DNA of 64,000 nucleotides from Stenotrophomonas sp. 24(2023) (GTDB lineage Bacteria; Pseudomonadota; Gammaproteobacteria; Xanthomonadales; Xanthomonadaceae): contig NZ_CP133160.1 in the NCBI RefSeq assembly GCF_030913365.1, positions 2,766,001 through 2,830,000 of the forward strand, given 5' to 3'. A program made the position numbers and the translations under genes. Below the pieces are notes generated by a model, which made no database searches, was not told where the DNA came from, and saw only the letters and a program-made list of their open reading frames with translations. This document shows positions 23,526 to 31,833 of the stretch, in pieces (position 1 is the stretch's first letter; the number at the start of each line of letters is the position of its first letter).

Positions 23526-25613
23526 TCAGAGCCCCTGCATCAACGCCATCTGTGCCGAATGCGGCGCTTCATCGCGGGCGGGGGCACGCTTGTGGTACAC
23601 GCCCTCGGCGTCCAGCTCCCAGGCGTTGAGGTTGTCGTCCAGGTAGTTCTGCAGCACCTCGCGGTACACGCGCTTGGCCAGCGACGGGTCCAGGATCGGG
23701 AAGCAGGTTTCCACCCGGCGCAGCAGATTGCGTTCCAGCCAGTCGGCGCTGGCGCAGTACAGTTCCGGCGCGCCGTCGTTGCCGAACCAGTACACGCGGC
23801 TGTGTTCCAGGAAGCGGCCGACGATCGAGCGCACGCGGATGGTGTCCGACACCCCGGGCACGCCCGGGCGCAGCGTGCAGGCGCCGCGGATGATCAGGTC
23901 GATCTGCACGCCGGCCTGCGAGGCGGCATACAGCGCGCGCACCACCTGCGGCTCGTTGAGGGCATTCATCTTGGCGATGATGCGGCCCGGCCGGCCGGCG
24001 GCGGCGATGGCCGTCTCGCGTTCGATGCGGGCCAGGATGCCGGTGTGCAGGGTGAAGGGCGACTGCAGCAGGCGCTTGAGCTTCATCTTCGAGGCCAGGC
24101 CCGACAGCTGCTGGAACAGCAGGTGCACATCGTTGCCGATGTCCGCATCGGCGGTGATCAGGCTCAGGTCGGTGTACGCGCGGGCAGTGCCGCTGTGGTA
24201 ATTGCCGGTGCCCAGGTGCACGTAACGGCGCAGCTTGCGGCCTTCGCGGCGCACGATCAGCAGCATCTTGGCGTGGGTCTTGTAGCCCACCACGCCATAC
24301 ACCACCTGCACGCCGGCTTCCTGCAGGCGGTCGGCCAGGCCCAGGTTGGCTTCCTCATCGAAGCGCGCGCGCAGCTCCACCACCACCGTCACGTCCTTGC
24401 CGTTGCGCGCGGCCTGGATCAGCGCATCGACGATCAGCGAATCCTTGCCCGTGCGGTACAGGGTCTGCTTGATCGCCAGCACGTGCGGGTCCACGGCGGC
24501 CTGCTTGATCAGGTCCAGCACGGCGGTGAAGGCGTCGAAGGGGTGGTGCAGCAGCAGGTCCTGGCGGGCGGCGATCTCGAAGATGCCGTCGCTGTCGCGC
24601 AGGGTGCGCGGGTTCATCGGCGGGTACTTCAGGTCCGGCTGCGCGATCAGGTCGTACAGCTGGATGATGCGGTTGAGGTTGACCGGGCCATCGATGCGGT
24701 ACACCGCGTTTTCGGTCAGGCCGAAGTTCTGCAGCAGCGTGCGCAGGATCTCGCGCGGCATGTCATGGGCGATCTCCAGCCGGACCGCGGGGCGGTAGCC
24801 GCGGTCCACCAGTTCATCACGCAGTGCCAGCGCCAGGTTTTCCACTTCCTCCTCGTCCACCACCAGTTCCGAATTGCGGGTGACGCGGAACTGGTAGGCC
24901 CCCTGGACTTCCATGCCGGGGAACAGTTCGCCGACGAAGGTGGACAGCACCGAGGACAGGAACACGAAGTTCTGCGGGCCCCCCAGCGATTCGGGCAGCT
25001 GGATGATGCGGGGCAGCGAGCGCGGCGCGCGCACGATGGCCAGGTGGCCGGCACGGCCGAACGCATCGGTGCCCTTGAGCACCACCACGATGTTCAGCGA
25101 TTTGTTGAGGATCTTCGGGAACGGATGCGCCGGGTCCAGGCCCAGCGGCGACAGCACCGGCATGATCTCGTTGCGGAAATAGGCGCGCAGCCAGCGCTTC
25201 TGGCGGGCATTCCACGAATCACGGCCGAGCACGCCGATGCCGGCGTCCATCAGCGCCGGGCGCAGCGTCTGGTTCCAGCAGCGGTACTGCTGGTCCACCA
25301 GTTCGGCAGCACGTTCGTGGATGGCGGCGAGGATCGCCTGCGGCCCCATGCCGTCCGGGGCCGGTGGCAGCCCGAACTCCTGCGCATGGCGCACGGCAGC
25401 GGCGCGGATCTCGAAGAACTCGTCCAGGTTGGTGCAGGAAATGCACATGAAGCGCAGGCGCTCCAGCAGCGGTACCTGCGGGTCCATCGCCTGGGCCAGC
25501 ACGCGGAAGTTGAAATCCAGCTGGGACAGTTCGCGGTTGATGTACAGCGCCGGATCACGCAGTGGATCGGTTTCCGGGCTCACGGGGACGGGGACGGATC
25601 CAAGGCTGCTCAT
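23526..25613 (-). CDS. ppk1: Polyphosphate kinase 1
   Basis: A 695-residue enzyme that polymerises the gamma phosphate of ATP into polyphosphate. The N-terminal domain starts with LYINRELSQLDFNFRVLAQA. The catalytic region holds HHPFDAFTAVLDLI, IKQTLYRTGKDS and YVHLGTGNYHSGTARAYTD, whose final His is the autophosphorylated residue by family comparison, and DLIIRGACTLRPGVPG. Length matches E. coli Ppk (688). Its ATG lies four bases after the phoR stop, so phoB-phoR-ppk1 should be one transcript. This places polyphosphate synthesis under direct phosphate control. Confidence 0.97.
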   Translation of the reverse strand: MSSLGSVPVPVSPETDPLRDPALYINRELSQLDFNFRVLAQAMDPQVPLLERLRFMCISCTNLDEFFEIRAAAVRHAQEFGLPPAPDGMGPQAILAAIHERAAELVDQQYRCWNQTLRPALMDAGIGVLGRDSWNARQKRWLRAYFRNEIMPVLSPLGLDPAHPFPKILNKSLNIVVVLKGTDAFGRAGHLAIVRAPRSLPRIIQLPESLGGPQNFVFLSSVLSTFVGELFPGMEVQGAYQFRVTRNSELVVDEEEVENLALALRDELVDRGYRPAVRLEIAHDMPREILRTLLQNFGLTENAVYRIDGPVNLNRIIQLYDLIAQPDLKYPPMNPRTLRDSDGIFEIAARQDLLLHHPFDAFTAVLDLIKQAAVDPHVLAIKQTLYRTGKDSLIVDALIQAARNGKDVTVVVELRARFDEEANLGLADRLQEAGVQVVYGVVGYKTHAKMLLIVRREGRKLRRYVHLGTGNYHSGTARAYTDLSLITADADIGNDVHLLFQQLSGLASKMKLKRLLQSPFTLHTGILARIERETAIAAAGRPGRIIAKMNALNEPQVVRALYAASQAGVQIDLIIRGACTLRPGVPGVSDTIRVRSIVGRFLEHSRVYWFGNDGAPELYCASADWLERNLLRRVETCFPILDPSLAKRVYREVLQNYLDDNLNAWELDAEGVYHKRAPARDEAPHSAQMALMQGL

Positions 25614-25617
25614 GGGG

Positions 25618-26946
25618 TCATTCTTCGGCGGAAGTCAGGGGGGCGGCCTCGCGCACGCGCACGTGGTCGCCATCGAAATGGCAGGCGAACACCGAACCCT
25701 TGCCGACCTCGCTTTCGATCTCCAGCCGCGCATGGTGCAGGCTGAGGATGTGCTTGACGATGGACAGGCCCAGGCCGGTGCCGCCGCTTTCACGCGAGCG
25801 GCTGCTGGAGACGCGGTAGAAACGTTCGGTCAGGCGCGGCAGGTGGTTGGCGGGGATACCGTAGCCGGTATCGCGCACCGCAAGCACCACGCCGTCGCCT
25901 TCGCAGCGGAACTCCACCGTGATCCGGCCACCGGCCGGCGTATAGCGCACGGCATTGGTGACCAGGTTGGAAAACGCGCTGTGCAGTTCCTTGGTCGAGC
26001 CCTGCAGGTCCACCCCGGCCAGGTCGTCCACGCTGATCTGGTGGCGCCCCTGGCTGTGCGCTTCGGCTTCGCGGCGCAGGGTGGCCAGCATCGGCTGCAT
26101 GGCCACGGTTTCCTCTTCGCTGTGCTCCTGCGATTCCAGCCGCGACAGCGTCAGCAGGTCTTCCACCAGCTGGGCCATGCGCTGGCTCTGCTTGCGCATT
26201 TCCTCCAGCATCGGGCCGGTACCCGGAAAATCCTCCGGGTCCATCATGTCCAGGTAGCCATGCACCACCGTCAGCGGTGTGCGCAGTTCGTGCGATACGT
26301 TGGCGACGAAGTCACGACGCACCTGTTCCAGGCGCAGCAGCTTGCTGACATCGCGGGCGATCAGCAGCCAGTAGTCGGACGAGTAGGGAATCAGGCGCAG
26401 GTTCAGGCGGATCGCCGGATCGACCGGGGAGGGCACGTCCAGGATCGGTTCGGCGTTGCGGCCGCCGGCCAGCCAGTGCGCCAGCGGCATCGGCTGCAGG
26501 CGCTCGACCAGCGCCGAGCCCAGATCGCCGGGATGGTGCAGGCCGAGCAGCGCGGTGGCCGCTTCATTGAACCACTGCACGCGCTGGCTGTTGCGGTCCA
26601 GCACCACGATCGCATCGGGCAGTGCCGCGGCGGCGGCGCGGTAGCTGCGCAGCATGTCCAGCAGGCGGCGCTTGCGCACGCGCATTTCCACCTGGTTGCG
26701 GTACAGCAGGCGGTCCAGCTCGTTCCACACGCCGGTACCGCGTGCGGTCTCCCAGCGCTGGCGGGCGGTCAGCCGGCGCAGCACGCTGCGCAGGCGCCAG
26801 TAATGCCAGGCCAGTACCCCCACCGCCGCCAGTGCCACGCATAACCACACCTGCCCGGTGATCATTCCGATGACGCCGGCCAACAGCACTACCGTGGCAA
26901 CAGTGGCCAGGGTCTTCAACCAGGCGGAACGGATGTGGCGCGGCAT
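25618..26946 (-). CDS. phoR: Phosphate regulon sensor histidine kinase
   Basis: A 442-residue membrane sensor kinase. Two hydrophobic segments near 11-45 anchor it with almost no periplasmic loop, as in PhoR. A PAS region follows (AALPDAIVVLDRNSQRVQWF). The HisKA box is FVANVSHELRTPLTVVHGYL, with the phosphorylated His. The ATPase domain has NLVTNAVRYTP, DTGYGIP and GGTGLGLSIVKHIL. I chose the ATG at 26944-26946; an ATG 15 codons upstream adds a non-hydrophobic stretch that does not fit. It works with PhoB, encoded just upstream, and senses phosphate through the Pst/PhoU system, which is not in this window. Confidence 0.94.
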   Translation of the reverse strand: MPRHIRSAWLKTLATVATVVLLAGVIGMITGQVWLCVALAAVGVLAWHYWRLRSVLRRLTARQRWETARGTGVWNELDRLLYRNQVEMRVRKRRLLDMLRSYRAAAAALPDAIVVLDRNSQRVQWFNEAATALLGLHHPGDLGSALVERLQPMPLAHWLAGGRNAEPILDVPSPVDPAIRLNLRLIPYSSDYWLLIARDVSKLLRLEQVRRDFVANVSHELRTPLTVVHGYLDMMDPEDFPGTGPMLEEMRKQSQRMAQLVEDLLTLSRLESQEHSEEETVAMQPMLATLRREAEAHSQGRHQISVDDLAGVDLQGSTKELHSAFSNLVTNAVRYTPAGGRITVEFRCEGDGVVLAVRDTGYGIPANHLPRLTERFYRVSSSRSRESGGTGLGLSIVKHILSLHHARLEIESEVGKGSVFACHFDGDHVRVREAAPLTSAEE

Positions 26947-27052
26947 TGCGGTCTCGTCGATGGGGAGCGGTGGTTCGCAGGCAGGAACCAAGGGTTATAG
27001 CAGAGTTGCCGGCGCCGGCACCCGCCAGGGCGCGGCACCGGCACGACGAGGC

Positions 27053-27742
27053 TCAGGTGGCAGTGGAGAAGCGGTAGCCGGCACCACGCACGGTCTGCAC
27101 CATGTTCTCCGCGGCGAACGGTTCAAGCGTCTTGCGCAGGCGGCGGATGTGCACGTCGATGGTGCGTTCTTCCACGTACACGCTGCCGCCCCACACATGG
27201 TCCAGCAGCTGGGCGCGGGTGTACACGCGCTCGGGGTGGGTCATGAAGAAGTGCAGCAGGCGGTATTCGGTGGGGCCGATCGGCACCGGCTGGTCGCTGG
27301 CGAACACGCGGTGGGCGGCACCGTCGATGCGGATCGGGCCGACGGCCACGCTGCCATCCTCATCGTCTTCGCGGGCACGGCGCATCACCGCGCGGATGCG
27401 GGCCAGCAGTTCGCGTGCGGAGAACGGCTTGACCACGTAGTCATCCACGCCGGCTTCCAGGCCGCCGACGCGGTCGTTTTCCTCGCCGCGTGCGGTCAGC
27501 ATGATGATCGGCACTTCGCGGGTCAGGGTTTCCTTGCGCCAGCGGCGCGCCAGGTCCAGGCCGCTGGTACCGGGCAGCATCCAGTCCAGCAGGATCAGGT
27601 CCGGAACACGGTCGGCGATCGCGGTCTGCGCTTCGCGGGCGTCGCCGGCATGAACGGGTTCATAGTCGCCCTTGCGGAGCGCGAAGGCGACCATTTCGCG
27701 GATCGCGGGCTCGTCATCGACGATCAGGATGCGTTTCTGCAC
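27053..27742 (-). CDS. phoB: Phosphate regulon response regulator
   Basis: A 229-residue OmpR-class regulator. The receiver domain has the acidic pair DDE at 9-11, phospho-acceptor Asp53 in LLDWMLPG, Thr in IIMLTARG and Lys in VVKPFS. The winged-helix DNA-binding domain covers about 130-226 and includes TRAQLLDHVWGGSVYVEERTI-type sequence and RRLRKTLEP. When phosphorylated by PhoR it binds Pho boxes and activates phosphate-starvation genes. A Pho-box-like direct repeat lies 49 bases before its start codon, which suggests autoactivation. phoR follows after 106 bases. Confidence 0.96.
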   Translation of the reverse strand: MQKRILIVDDEPAIREMVAFALRKGDYEPVHAGDAREAQTAIADRVPDLILLDWMLPGTSGLDLARRWRKETLTREVPIIMLTARGEENDRVGGLEAGVDDYVVKPFSARELLARIRAVMRRAREDDEDGSVAVGPIRIDGAAHRVFASDQPVPIGPTEYRLLHFFMTHPERVYTRAQLLDHVWGGSVYVEERTIDVHIRRLRKTLEPFAAENMVQTVRGAGYRFSTAT

Positions 27743-27790
27743 AGGGACACCGTAGGGCTCGGTTACTGGAGTGGTGCCAGTAGACTACGG

Positions 27791-27811
27791 TTTGATGACA
27801 GGTTTGTGACG
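27791..27811 (-). promoter_or_regulatory. Pho-box-like element before phoB
   Basis: Read on the minus strand: CGTCACAAACC then TGTCATCAAAC. The two GTCA cores are exactly 11 bases apart, the spacing of PhoB half-sites in the CTGTCAT-type box. It is 49 bases upstream of phoB in the right orientation. PhoB binding is inferred, not shown. Confidence 0.7.
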
Positions 27812-27859
27812 TGGGCGCCGGAAGCGTATGGAGGCTGCCATCGGCCGGTCATCTGCCGG

Positions 27860-29506
27860 TCAGCGTCGGTCCAGTTCCGGGTCCTGCACGCCTTGCCGGC
27901 GCAGTTCCAGCACGGTGGGGGTAATGGCCTCGATGCGCGCATCCACGCGCGCCCGGCCCACGTAATCCAGCCCGGGGTTGTTCTTCAGCGCCTGCAGCTG
28001 CAGCAGGGCCTGTTCCGGGCGGCCGGTGAGGAAGGCGGCCTCGGCATAGGCCTCGCTGGCCCGCACCGAATCGCCGGCCAGTTCGCTGGCCCGGGCGTAG
28101 CGCTGCTGGAAGACCGGATCGTTACTGCTTTGCGACAGCAGGGGTCGCAGCATGGCCTGGGCGCGCTGCCCAGCGTCACGTCCGCCCTGTTCGTTGAGCA
28201 TTTCCGCATAGGTCAGCGCCACGGGCCGGCTGCCGGGATGCTCACGCAGCAGGCGTTCAAAGCGCGCGTTGGCCTGGGCCGGGTGGCCGGCCCGGGATTC
28301 GGCCTCGCCCAGCGCCAGCGCCACCCACAGGTTGTCCGGATCGGCATCGTTCAACGTGGCCAGTGTCCGCAGGGCCTCGTTGGCACCGGCGGTGCCGGTG
28401 GTCATCTTCGCCAGGGCCTGGCCGTAGCGCTGCGGGGCGGTCAGGCCGGCCTTCTGGCGGCGGCCCAGGTCGGCGTACTCGCGGTCCAGTTCCGCCGGCG
28501 TGCCGGCACTGAGCACGCGCAGGCGTTCGCGCGCCCATTCGAACTGCCCGCTGCTGCCGCGGCTGAGCTGGCCCAGCGGCAGGCTCAGTACCGTGCTGGG
28601 CAGCAGCGGATTGCCGCCCCGCAGCAGCGGTTCGGCCAGTGATGGATCACTGGGGTTGACCCGTTCCTGGCGCACGCCGCCGGGGACTTCGGTGGTCAAC
28701 AGCACCGTGTCCTTCTTCATCTGGTCCGCACGCGCCTTGGCCTCGCTGATGCGGGTGGTGTTGACCGGGTGGGTGCGCAGGAACTCCGGCACGCTGTAGC
28801 CGCCCTCGTTGCCCCGCATCGCACTGGACATGCGCTCGAAGAAGCCGGCCATCGCATCCACGTCGTAGCCGCTGCGGGCCAGGGTGCGGATGCCCAGCCG
28901 GTCGGCTTCGGATTCATTGGAGCGGGTGTAGTTGATCTGCCGCTGCTGCATCAGCCCCATGCCGGAGGTGATCGCCGCCATGGTGGCATTGCCGGAAGAA
29001 TTGCCGCCGGACTGCTGTGCGGCCACCACGGCGGCCAGCATGCCCAGCAGGATCGGGATCTGGTCGCGCTGTGCCCGCTCGACGCCGCGCAGCACGTGCT
29101 GCTGGGTGACGTGGGCGATTTCATGGGACAGCACCGCGGCCACTTCGTCCTCGCGCTCGGCGGTGAGCACCAGGCCCGCGTTGACGCCGATGTAGCCGCC
29201 CAGCGTGGCGAAGGCGTTGATCTGGCGGTCGCGCATCATGAAGAAGGTGTAGGGCTGGCGGGGCTGGGCACTGTTGGCACCCAGCCGGGTGCCCATGGTC
29301 TGCAGCCACTCGTTCACCAGCGGGTCGTCCAGCAGGTAGCCGTAGTTGCGCAGTTCGCGCAGCATCATCGCCCCGTACTCGGCCTGGCGGGCCGGGGTCA
29401 GCAGCTCGCCGGCCGAGGAACCGATGTCCGGCAGTTTTTCCTGTGCCATGGCCAGCGGCGCGGCCAGGGCCAGGGTGACGGCGGTAGACAGCAGCAGGGC
29501 TCGCAA
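27860..29506 (-). CDS. M48 metalloprotease with TPR-like C-terminal half (BepA/YfgC-like)
   Basis: A 548-residue periplasmic protease resembling BepA, which assists or degrades outer-membrane LptD. A signal peptide ends at PLAMAQ. The zinc site is LSHEIAHVTQQH, and ESEADRLGI supplies the third ligand region. The C-terminal half is helical with TPR-like repeats. No ATG precedes the signal peptide closely: I take the TTG at 29504-29506, which has GAGG nine bases upstream and gives LRALLLSTAVTLALAAPLAM. An alternative GTG/ATG start 18 codons upstream would put a basic, Pro-rich extension before the signal peptide. It lies upstream of phoB on the same strand. Confidence 0.9.
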   Translation of the reverse strand: MRALLLSTAVTLALAAPLAMAQEKLPDIGSSAGELLTPARQAEYGAMMLRELRNYGYLLDDPLVNEWLQTMGTRLGANSAQPRQPYTFFMMRDRQINAFATLGGYIGVNAGLVLTAEREDEVAAVLSHEIAHVTQQHVLRGVERAQRDQIPILLGMLAAVVAAQQSGGNSSGNATMAAITSGMGLMQQRQINYTRSNESEADRLGIRTLARSGYDVDAMAGFFERMSSAMRGNEGGYSVPEFLRTHPVNTTRISEAKARADQMKKDTVLLTTEVPGGVRQERVNPSDPSLAEPLLRGGNPLLPSTVLSLPLGQLSRGSSGQFEWARERLRVLSAGTPAELDREYADLGRRQKAGLTAPQRYGQALAKMTTGTAGANEALRTLATLNDADPDNLWVALALGEAESRAGHPAQANARFERLLREHPGSRPVALTYAEMLNEQGGRDAGQRAQAMLRPLLSQSSNDPVFQQRYARASELAGDSVRASEAYAEAAFLTGRPEQALLQLQALKNNPGLDYVGRARVDARIEAITPTVLELRRQGVQDPELDRR

Positions 29507-29648
29507 GCAGGATGTCCTCGGGCGGGGCCTGCCAAGCGTGGCAGGGCAGGGGGCAACCAATCGTTAATCCACAGTGTTGCGGGCGTGGCGTGGAAATTCC
29601 AGCGCACCGGTACCATATAGAGACCGTCGATCCACCGTGGAGTTTCCC

Positions 29649-29939
29649 GTGACAGCCCAGACCGCCGGCGGTGCACCCGCCATCACCCTCTATTCCACCG
29701 CCGTCTGCCCGTACTGCGTGGCCGCCAAGAACTTCCTCAAGAGCAAGGGCCAGCAGTGGACCGAGGTCCGCATCGACCTGGACCCGGCCGAGCGCGAGAA
29801 GATGGTGGCGCTGACCCGCCGTACCAGTGTGCCGCAGATCTTCGTGGGCGAGGTCCATGTCGGCGGCTATGACGACATGATGGCCCTGCACCGTGAAGGC
29901 AAGCTGGAGCCGCTGCTGGCCGGGCAGGGCCAGGCATGA
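29649..29939 (+). CDS. Monothiol/dithiol glutaredoxin, Grx3 type
   Basis: A 96-residue glutaredoxin. The active site CPYC sits at residues 20-23 after ITLYSTAV. TSVPQIFVGEVHVGGYDD contains the cis-Pro and the GG-Y-DD glutathione-binding motif. It reduces protein disulfides with glutathione. Start: GTG at 29649 with GGAG six bases upstream; another GTG four codons earlier would place the ribosome-binding site inside the gene. The stop overlaps the start of the next gene (ATGA), so the two are translationally coupled; the partner also has a redox CxxC, hinting at shared thiol chemistry. Confidence 0.9.
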   Translation: MTAQTAGGAPAITLYSTAVCPYCVAAKNFLKSKGQQWTEVRIDLDPAEREKMVALTRRTSVPQIFVGEVHVGGYDDMMALHREGKLEPLLAGQGQA

Positions 29940-30328
29940 GCGCCGACGACCAGGGCAGCAAGGACCGCATCGCCGAGTTCACCGAGTTCCGCAAGCGCAT
30001 GAACGAGCGCATCCTGGGCGAGCCGAACCAGGTGGTGCGCCGCTTCTTCGCGCTGGACACGCAGACCTACCAGGCCGGCGCGCTGGACGTGAAGACCAAG
30101 GAACTGCTGGGTCTGGTGGCCTCGATGGTGCTGCGCTGCGATGACTGCATCAGCTACCACGTGGCCCAGTGCAAGGACGCCGGCGTGACCCGCGAGGAGT
30201 TCTTCGAGACCTTCTCGGTCGGCCTGGTGGTCGGTGGCTCCATCGTGATCCCGCACCTGCGCCGCGCGGTCGATTTCCTGGACCAGCTCGAAGGCGGCGC
30301 CCCCGCCCCCGAAGCGCACGAGCACTGA
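29936..30328 (+). CDS. Carboxymuconolactone decarboxylase-family (AhpD-like) protein
   Basis: A 130-residue helical protein of the CMD/AhpD family. Residues Cys68 and Cys71 in VLRCDDCISYHV, followed by His75, form the CxxC..H site of peroxidase-type AhpD proteins rather than of true lactone decarboxylases. LGLVASMVL and GVTREEFFETFSVGLVVGGS are family helices. By family it should reduce or support peroxide detoxification; a direct substrate is unknown. It overlaps the glutaredoxin gene by four bases. The C-terminal tail is acidic and His-rich (PAPEAHEH). Confidence 0.85.
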   Translation: MSADDQGSKDRIAEFTEFRKRMNERILGEPNQVVRRFFALDTQTYQAGALDVKTKELLGLVASMVLRCDDCISYHVAQCKDAGVTREEFFETFSVGLVVGGSIVIPHLRRAVDFLDQLEGGAPAPEAHEH

Positions 30329-30441
30329 GCCACCGCGCACCGGCCGGGAGTGGGCGGCCCTGGTCGGCCGCCCAGGCCGGTGTCGACCAAGGTCGGCACC
30401 CACCAGAGCCCCCCAGCCCCCAGCCGACCCTCTGGAGTAGA

Positions 30442-30562
30442 GCCCCTTCTGTTGAAGGGGCGCGCCGACAGGCGGGGGGAGAGGGGGAATGCGCGGGCAA
30501 ACCGCCTAGCGGTTTGCAGGGGCGCGCCGACAGGCGGGGGGAGAGGAGGAGTGCGCGGGCAA
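30442..30562. repeat. Direct repeat pair with hairpins
   Basis: Two 45-bp copies (30456-30500, 30518-30562; 62 bases apart) of AGGGGCGCGCCGACAGGCGG plus a GGGGAGAGG..TGCGCGGGCAA tail, differing at only a few positions. Each is preceded by a hairpin: GCCCCTTC-TGTT-GAAGGGGC (30442-30461) and GCAAACCGC-CTA-GCGGTTTGC (30497-30517). The element at 5992-6024 has the same layout. Confidence 0.7.
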
Positions 30563-30597
30563 TTCTGCCTGGGCCGGGCACTCGGACCATGGTCTAT

Positions 30598-30627
30598 TTG
30601 GGACCTCGGCCCCGGCTCAGGCATAAT
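30598..30627 (+). promoter_or_regulatory. Candidate promoter for isocitrate dehydrogenase
   Basis: TTGGGA (30598-30603) and CATAAT (30622-30627) with an 18-base spacer, about 80 bases before the ATG. Confidence 0.45.
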
Positions 30628-30705
30628 TGCGGGTGAAACTTCCCTAGCGCCGGCGTTTCCGGGCATCTCCGGACGGCGTATTCCCCCCTGTTCGGAATTG
30701 GATCA

Positions 30706-31710
30706 ATGACGCAGAAAATCACGGTCATCCGCGGCGACGGCATCGGCCCGGAGATCATGGACGCCACCCTGTTCGTGCTCGACCAGCTCAACGCCGGCCT
30801 GGAGTACGAAGACGCCGACGCCGGCCTGGTGGCTCTGGAAAAGCACGGCGACCTGATGCCGGCCGTCACCCTGGAATCGATCGCGCGCAACAAGGTTGCC
30901 CTGAAGAGCCCGCTGACCACCCCGGTCGGTGGTGGCTTCACCTCGATCAACGTCAGCCTGCGCCGCCACTTCGACCTGTACGCCAACGTCCGCCCGGCGC
31001 ACACCTTCCCGAACACCAAGTCGCGCTTTGACAACGTCGACCTGATCACCGTCCGTGAGAACACCGAAGGTGCCTACCTGGCCGAAGGCCAGGAAGTGTC
31101 GGCTGACGGCGAGACCGCTTTCTCCGGTACCCGCATCACCCGCAAGGGCTCCGAGCGCATCGTGCGCTACGCCTTCGAGCTGGCCCGCAGCGTCGGCCGC
31201 AAGAAGGTCACCGCCGTGCACAAGGCCAACATCATCAAGTCGACTTCGGGCCTGTTCCTGAACGTCGCCCGTGAAGTGGCCGCGCAGTACCCGGACATCG
31301 AGTTCCAGGAAATGATCGTCGACAACTGCTGCATGCAGCTGGTGATGCGTCCGGAACAGTTCGACGTGATCGTCACCACCAACCTGTTCGGCGACATCAT
31401 CTCCGACCTGTGCGCCGGCCTGGTCGGCGGCCTGGGCCTGGCCCCGGGTGCCAACATCGGCAAGGACGCGGCGATCTTCGAAGCCGTGCACGGCACCGCG
31501 CCGGACATCGCCGGGCAGGGCAAGGCCAATCCGTGCGCGCTGCTGCTGGCAGCGGCGCAGATGCTGGACCACGTCGGCCAGCCGCAGAACGCCGAGCGCC
31601 TGCGCAAGGCCATCGTCGCCACGATGGAAGCCAAGGATTCGCTGACCGGCGACCTGGGCGGCACCGGCACCACCATGGAATTCGCCAAGGCCATCGCCAG
31701 CCGCCTGTAA
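30706..31710 (+). CDS. NAD-type isocitrate dehydrogenase (IPMDH/IDH family)
   Basis: A 334-residue beta-decarboxylating dehydrogenase. It opens with TVIRGDGIGPEIMDATLFVL. The isocitrate-recognition loop is ISTS-like TSINVSLRRHFDLYANVRP, then VRENTEGAYLAEGQEV; the latter ENTEG motif and short length are typical of NAD-linked IDH of Xanthomonadaceae rather than of isopropylmalate dehydrogenase. The signature region TTNLFGDIISDLCAGLVGG and HGTAPDIAGQGKANP follow. It should catalyse isocitrate to 2-oxoglutarate in the TCA cycle. Isopropylmalate or homoisocitrate dehydrogenase activity cannot be excluded by sequence alone. A terminator follows. Confidence 0.88.
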   Translation: MTQKITVIRGDGIGPEIMDATLFVLDQLNAGLEYEDADAGLVALEKHGDLMPAVTLESIARNKVALKSPLTTPVGGGFTSINVSLRRHFDLYANVRPAHTFPNTKSRFDNVDLITVRENTEGAYLAEGQEVSADGETAFSGTRITRKGSERIVRYAFELARSVGRKKVTAVHKANIIKSTSGLFLNVAREVAAQYPDIEFQEMIVDNCCMQLVMRPEQFDVIVTTNLFGDIISDLCAGLVGGLGLAPGANIGKDAAIFEAVHGTAPDIAGQGKANPCALLLAAAQMLDHVGQPQNAERLRKAIVATMEAKDSLTGDLGGTGTTMEFAKAIASRL

Positions 31711-31740
31711 GCGGCCGCGCGATGCCTGTCGGTTCCACAG

Positions 31741-31770
31741 CGGGGCGCCTTCGGGCGCCCCGTTGCGTTT
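31741..31770 (+). terminator. Terminator after isocitrate dehydrogenase
   Basis: CGGGGCGCC-TTCG-GGCGCCCCG stem with TTCG loop, followed by TTGCGTTT. Confidence 0.85.
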
Positions 31771-31833
31771 GTGGGCGGTAGACGCTGCACGGCTGTTACG
31801 CTGCCGGTTCCATCGCAATGGGCCGCTACTACC

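Larger units (their letters stand above)
30329..30705. other. 377-base intergenic region with several palindromes
   Basis: No gene seen. It holds a GGGCGGCC/GGCCGCCC hairpin at 30352-30373, a GGTGTCGACC/GGTCGGCACC hairpin at 30379-30400, a 45-bp direct repeat pair (30456-30500 and 30518-30562), and a candidate promoter at 30598-30627 for the following dehydrogenase gene. Confidence 0.7.
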
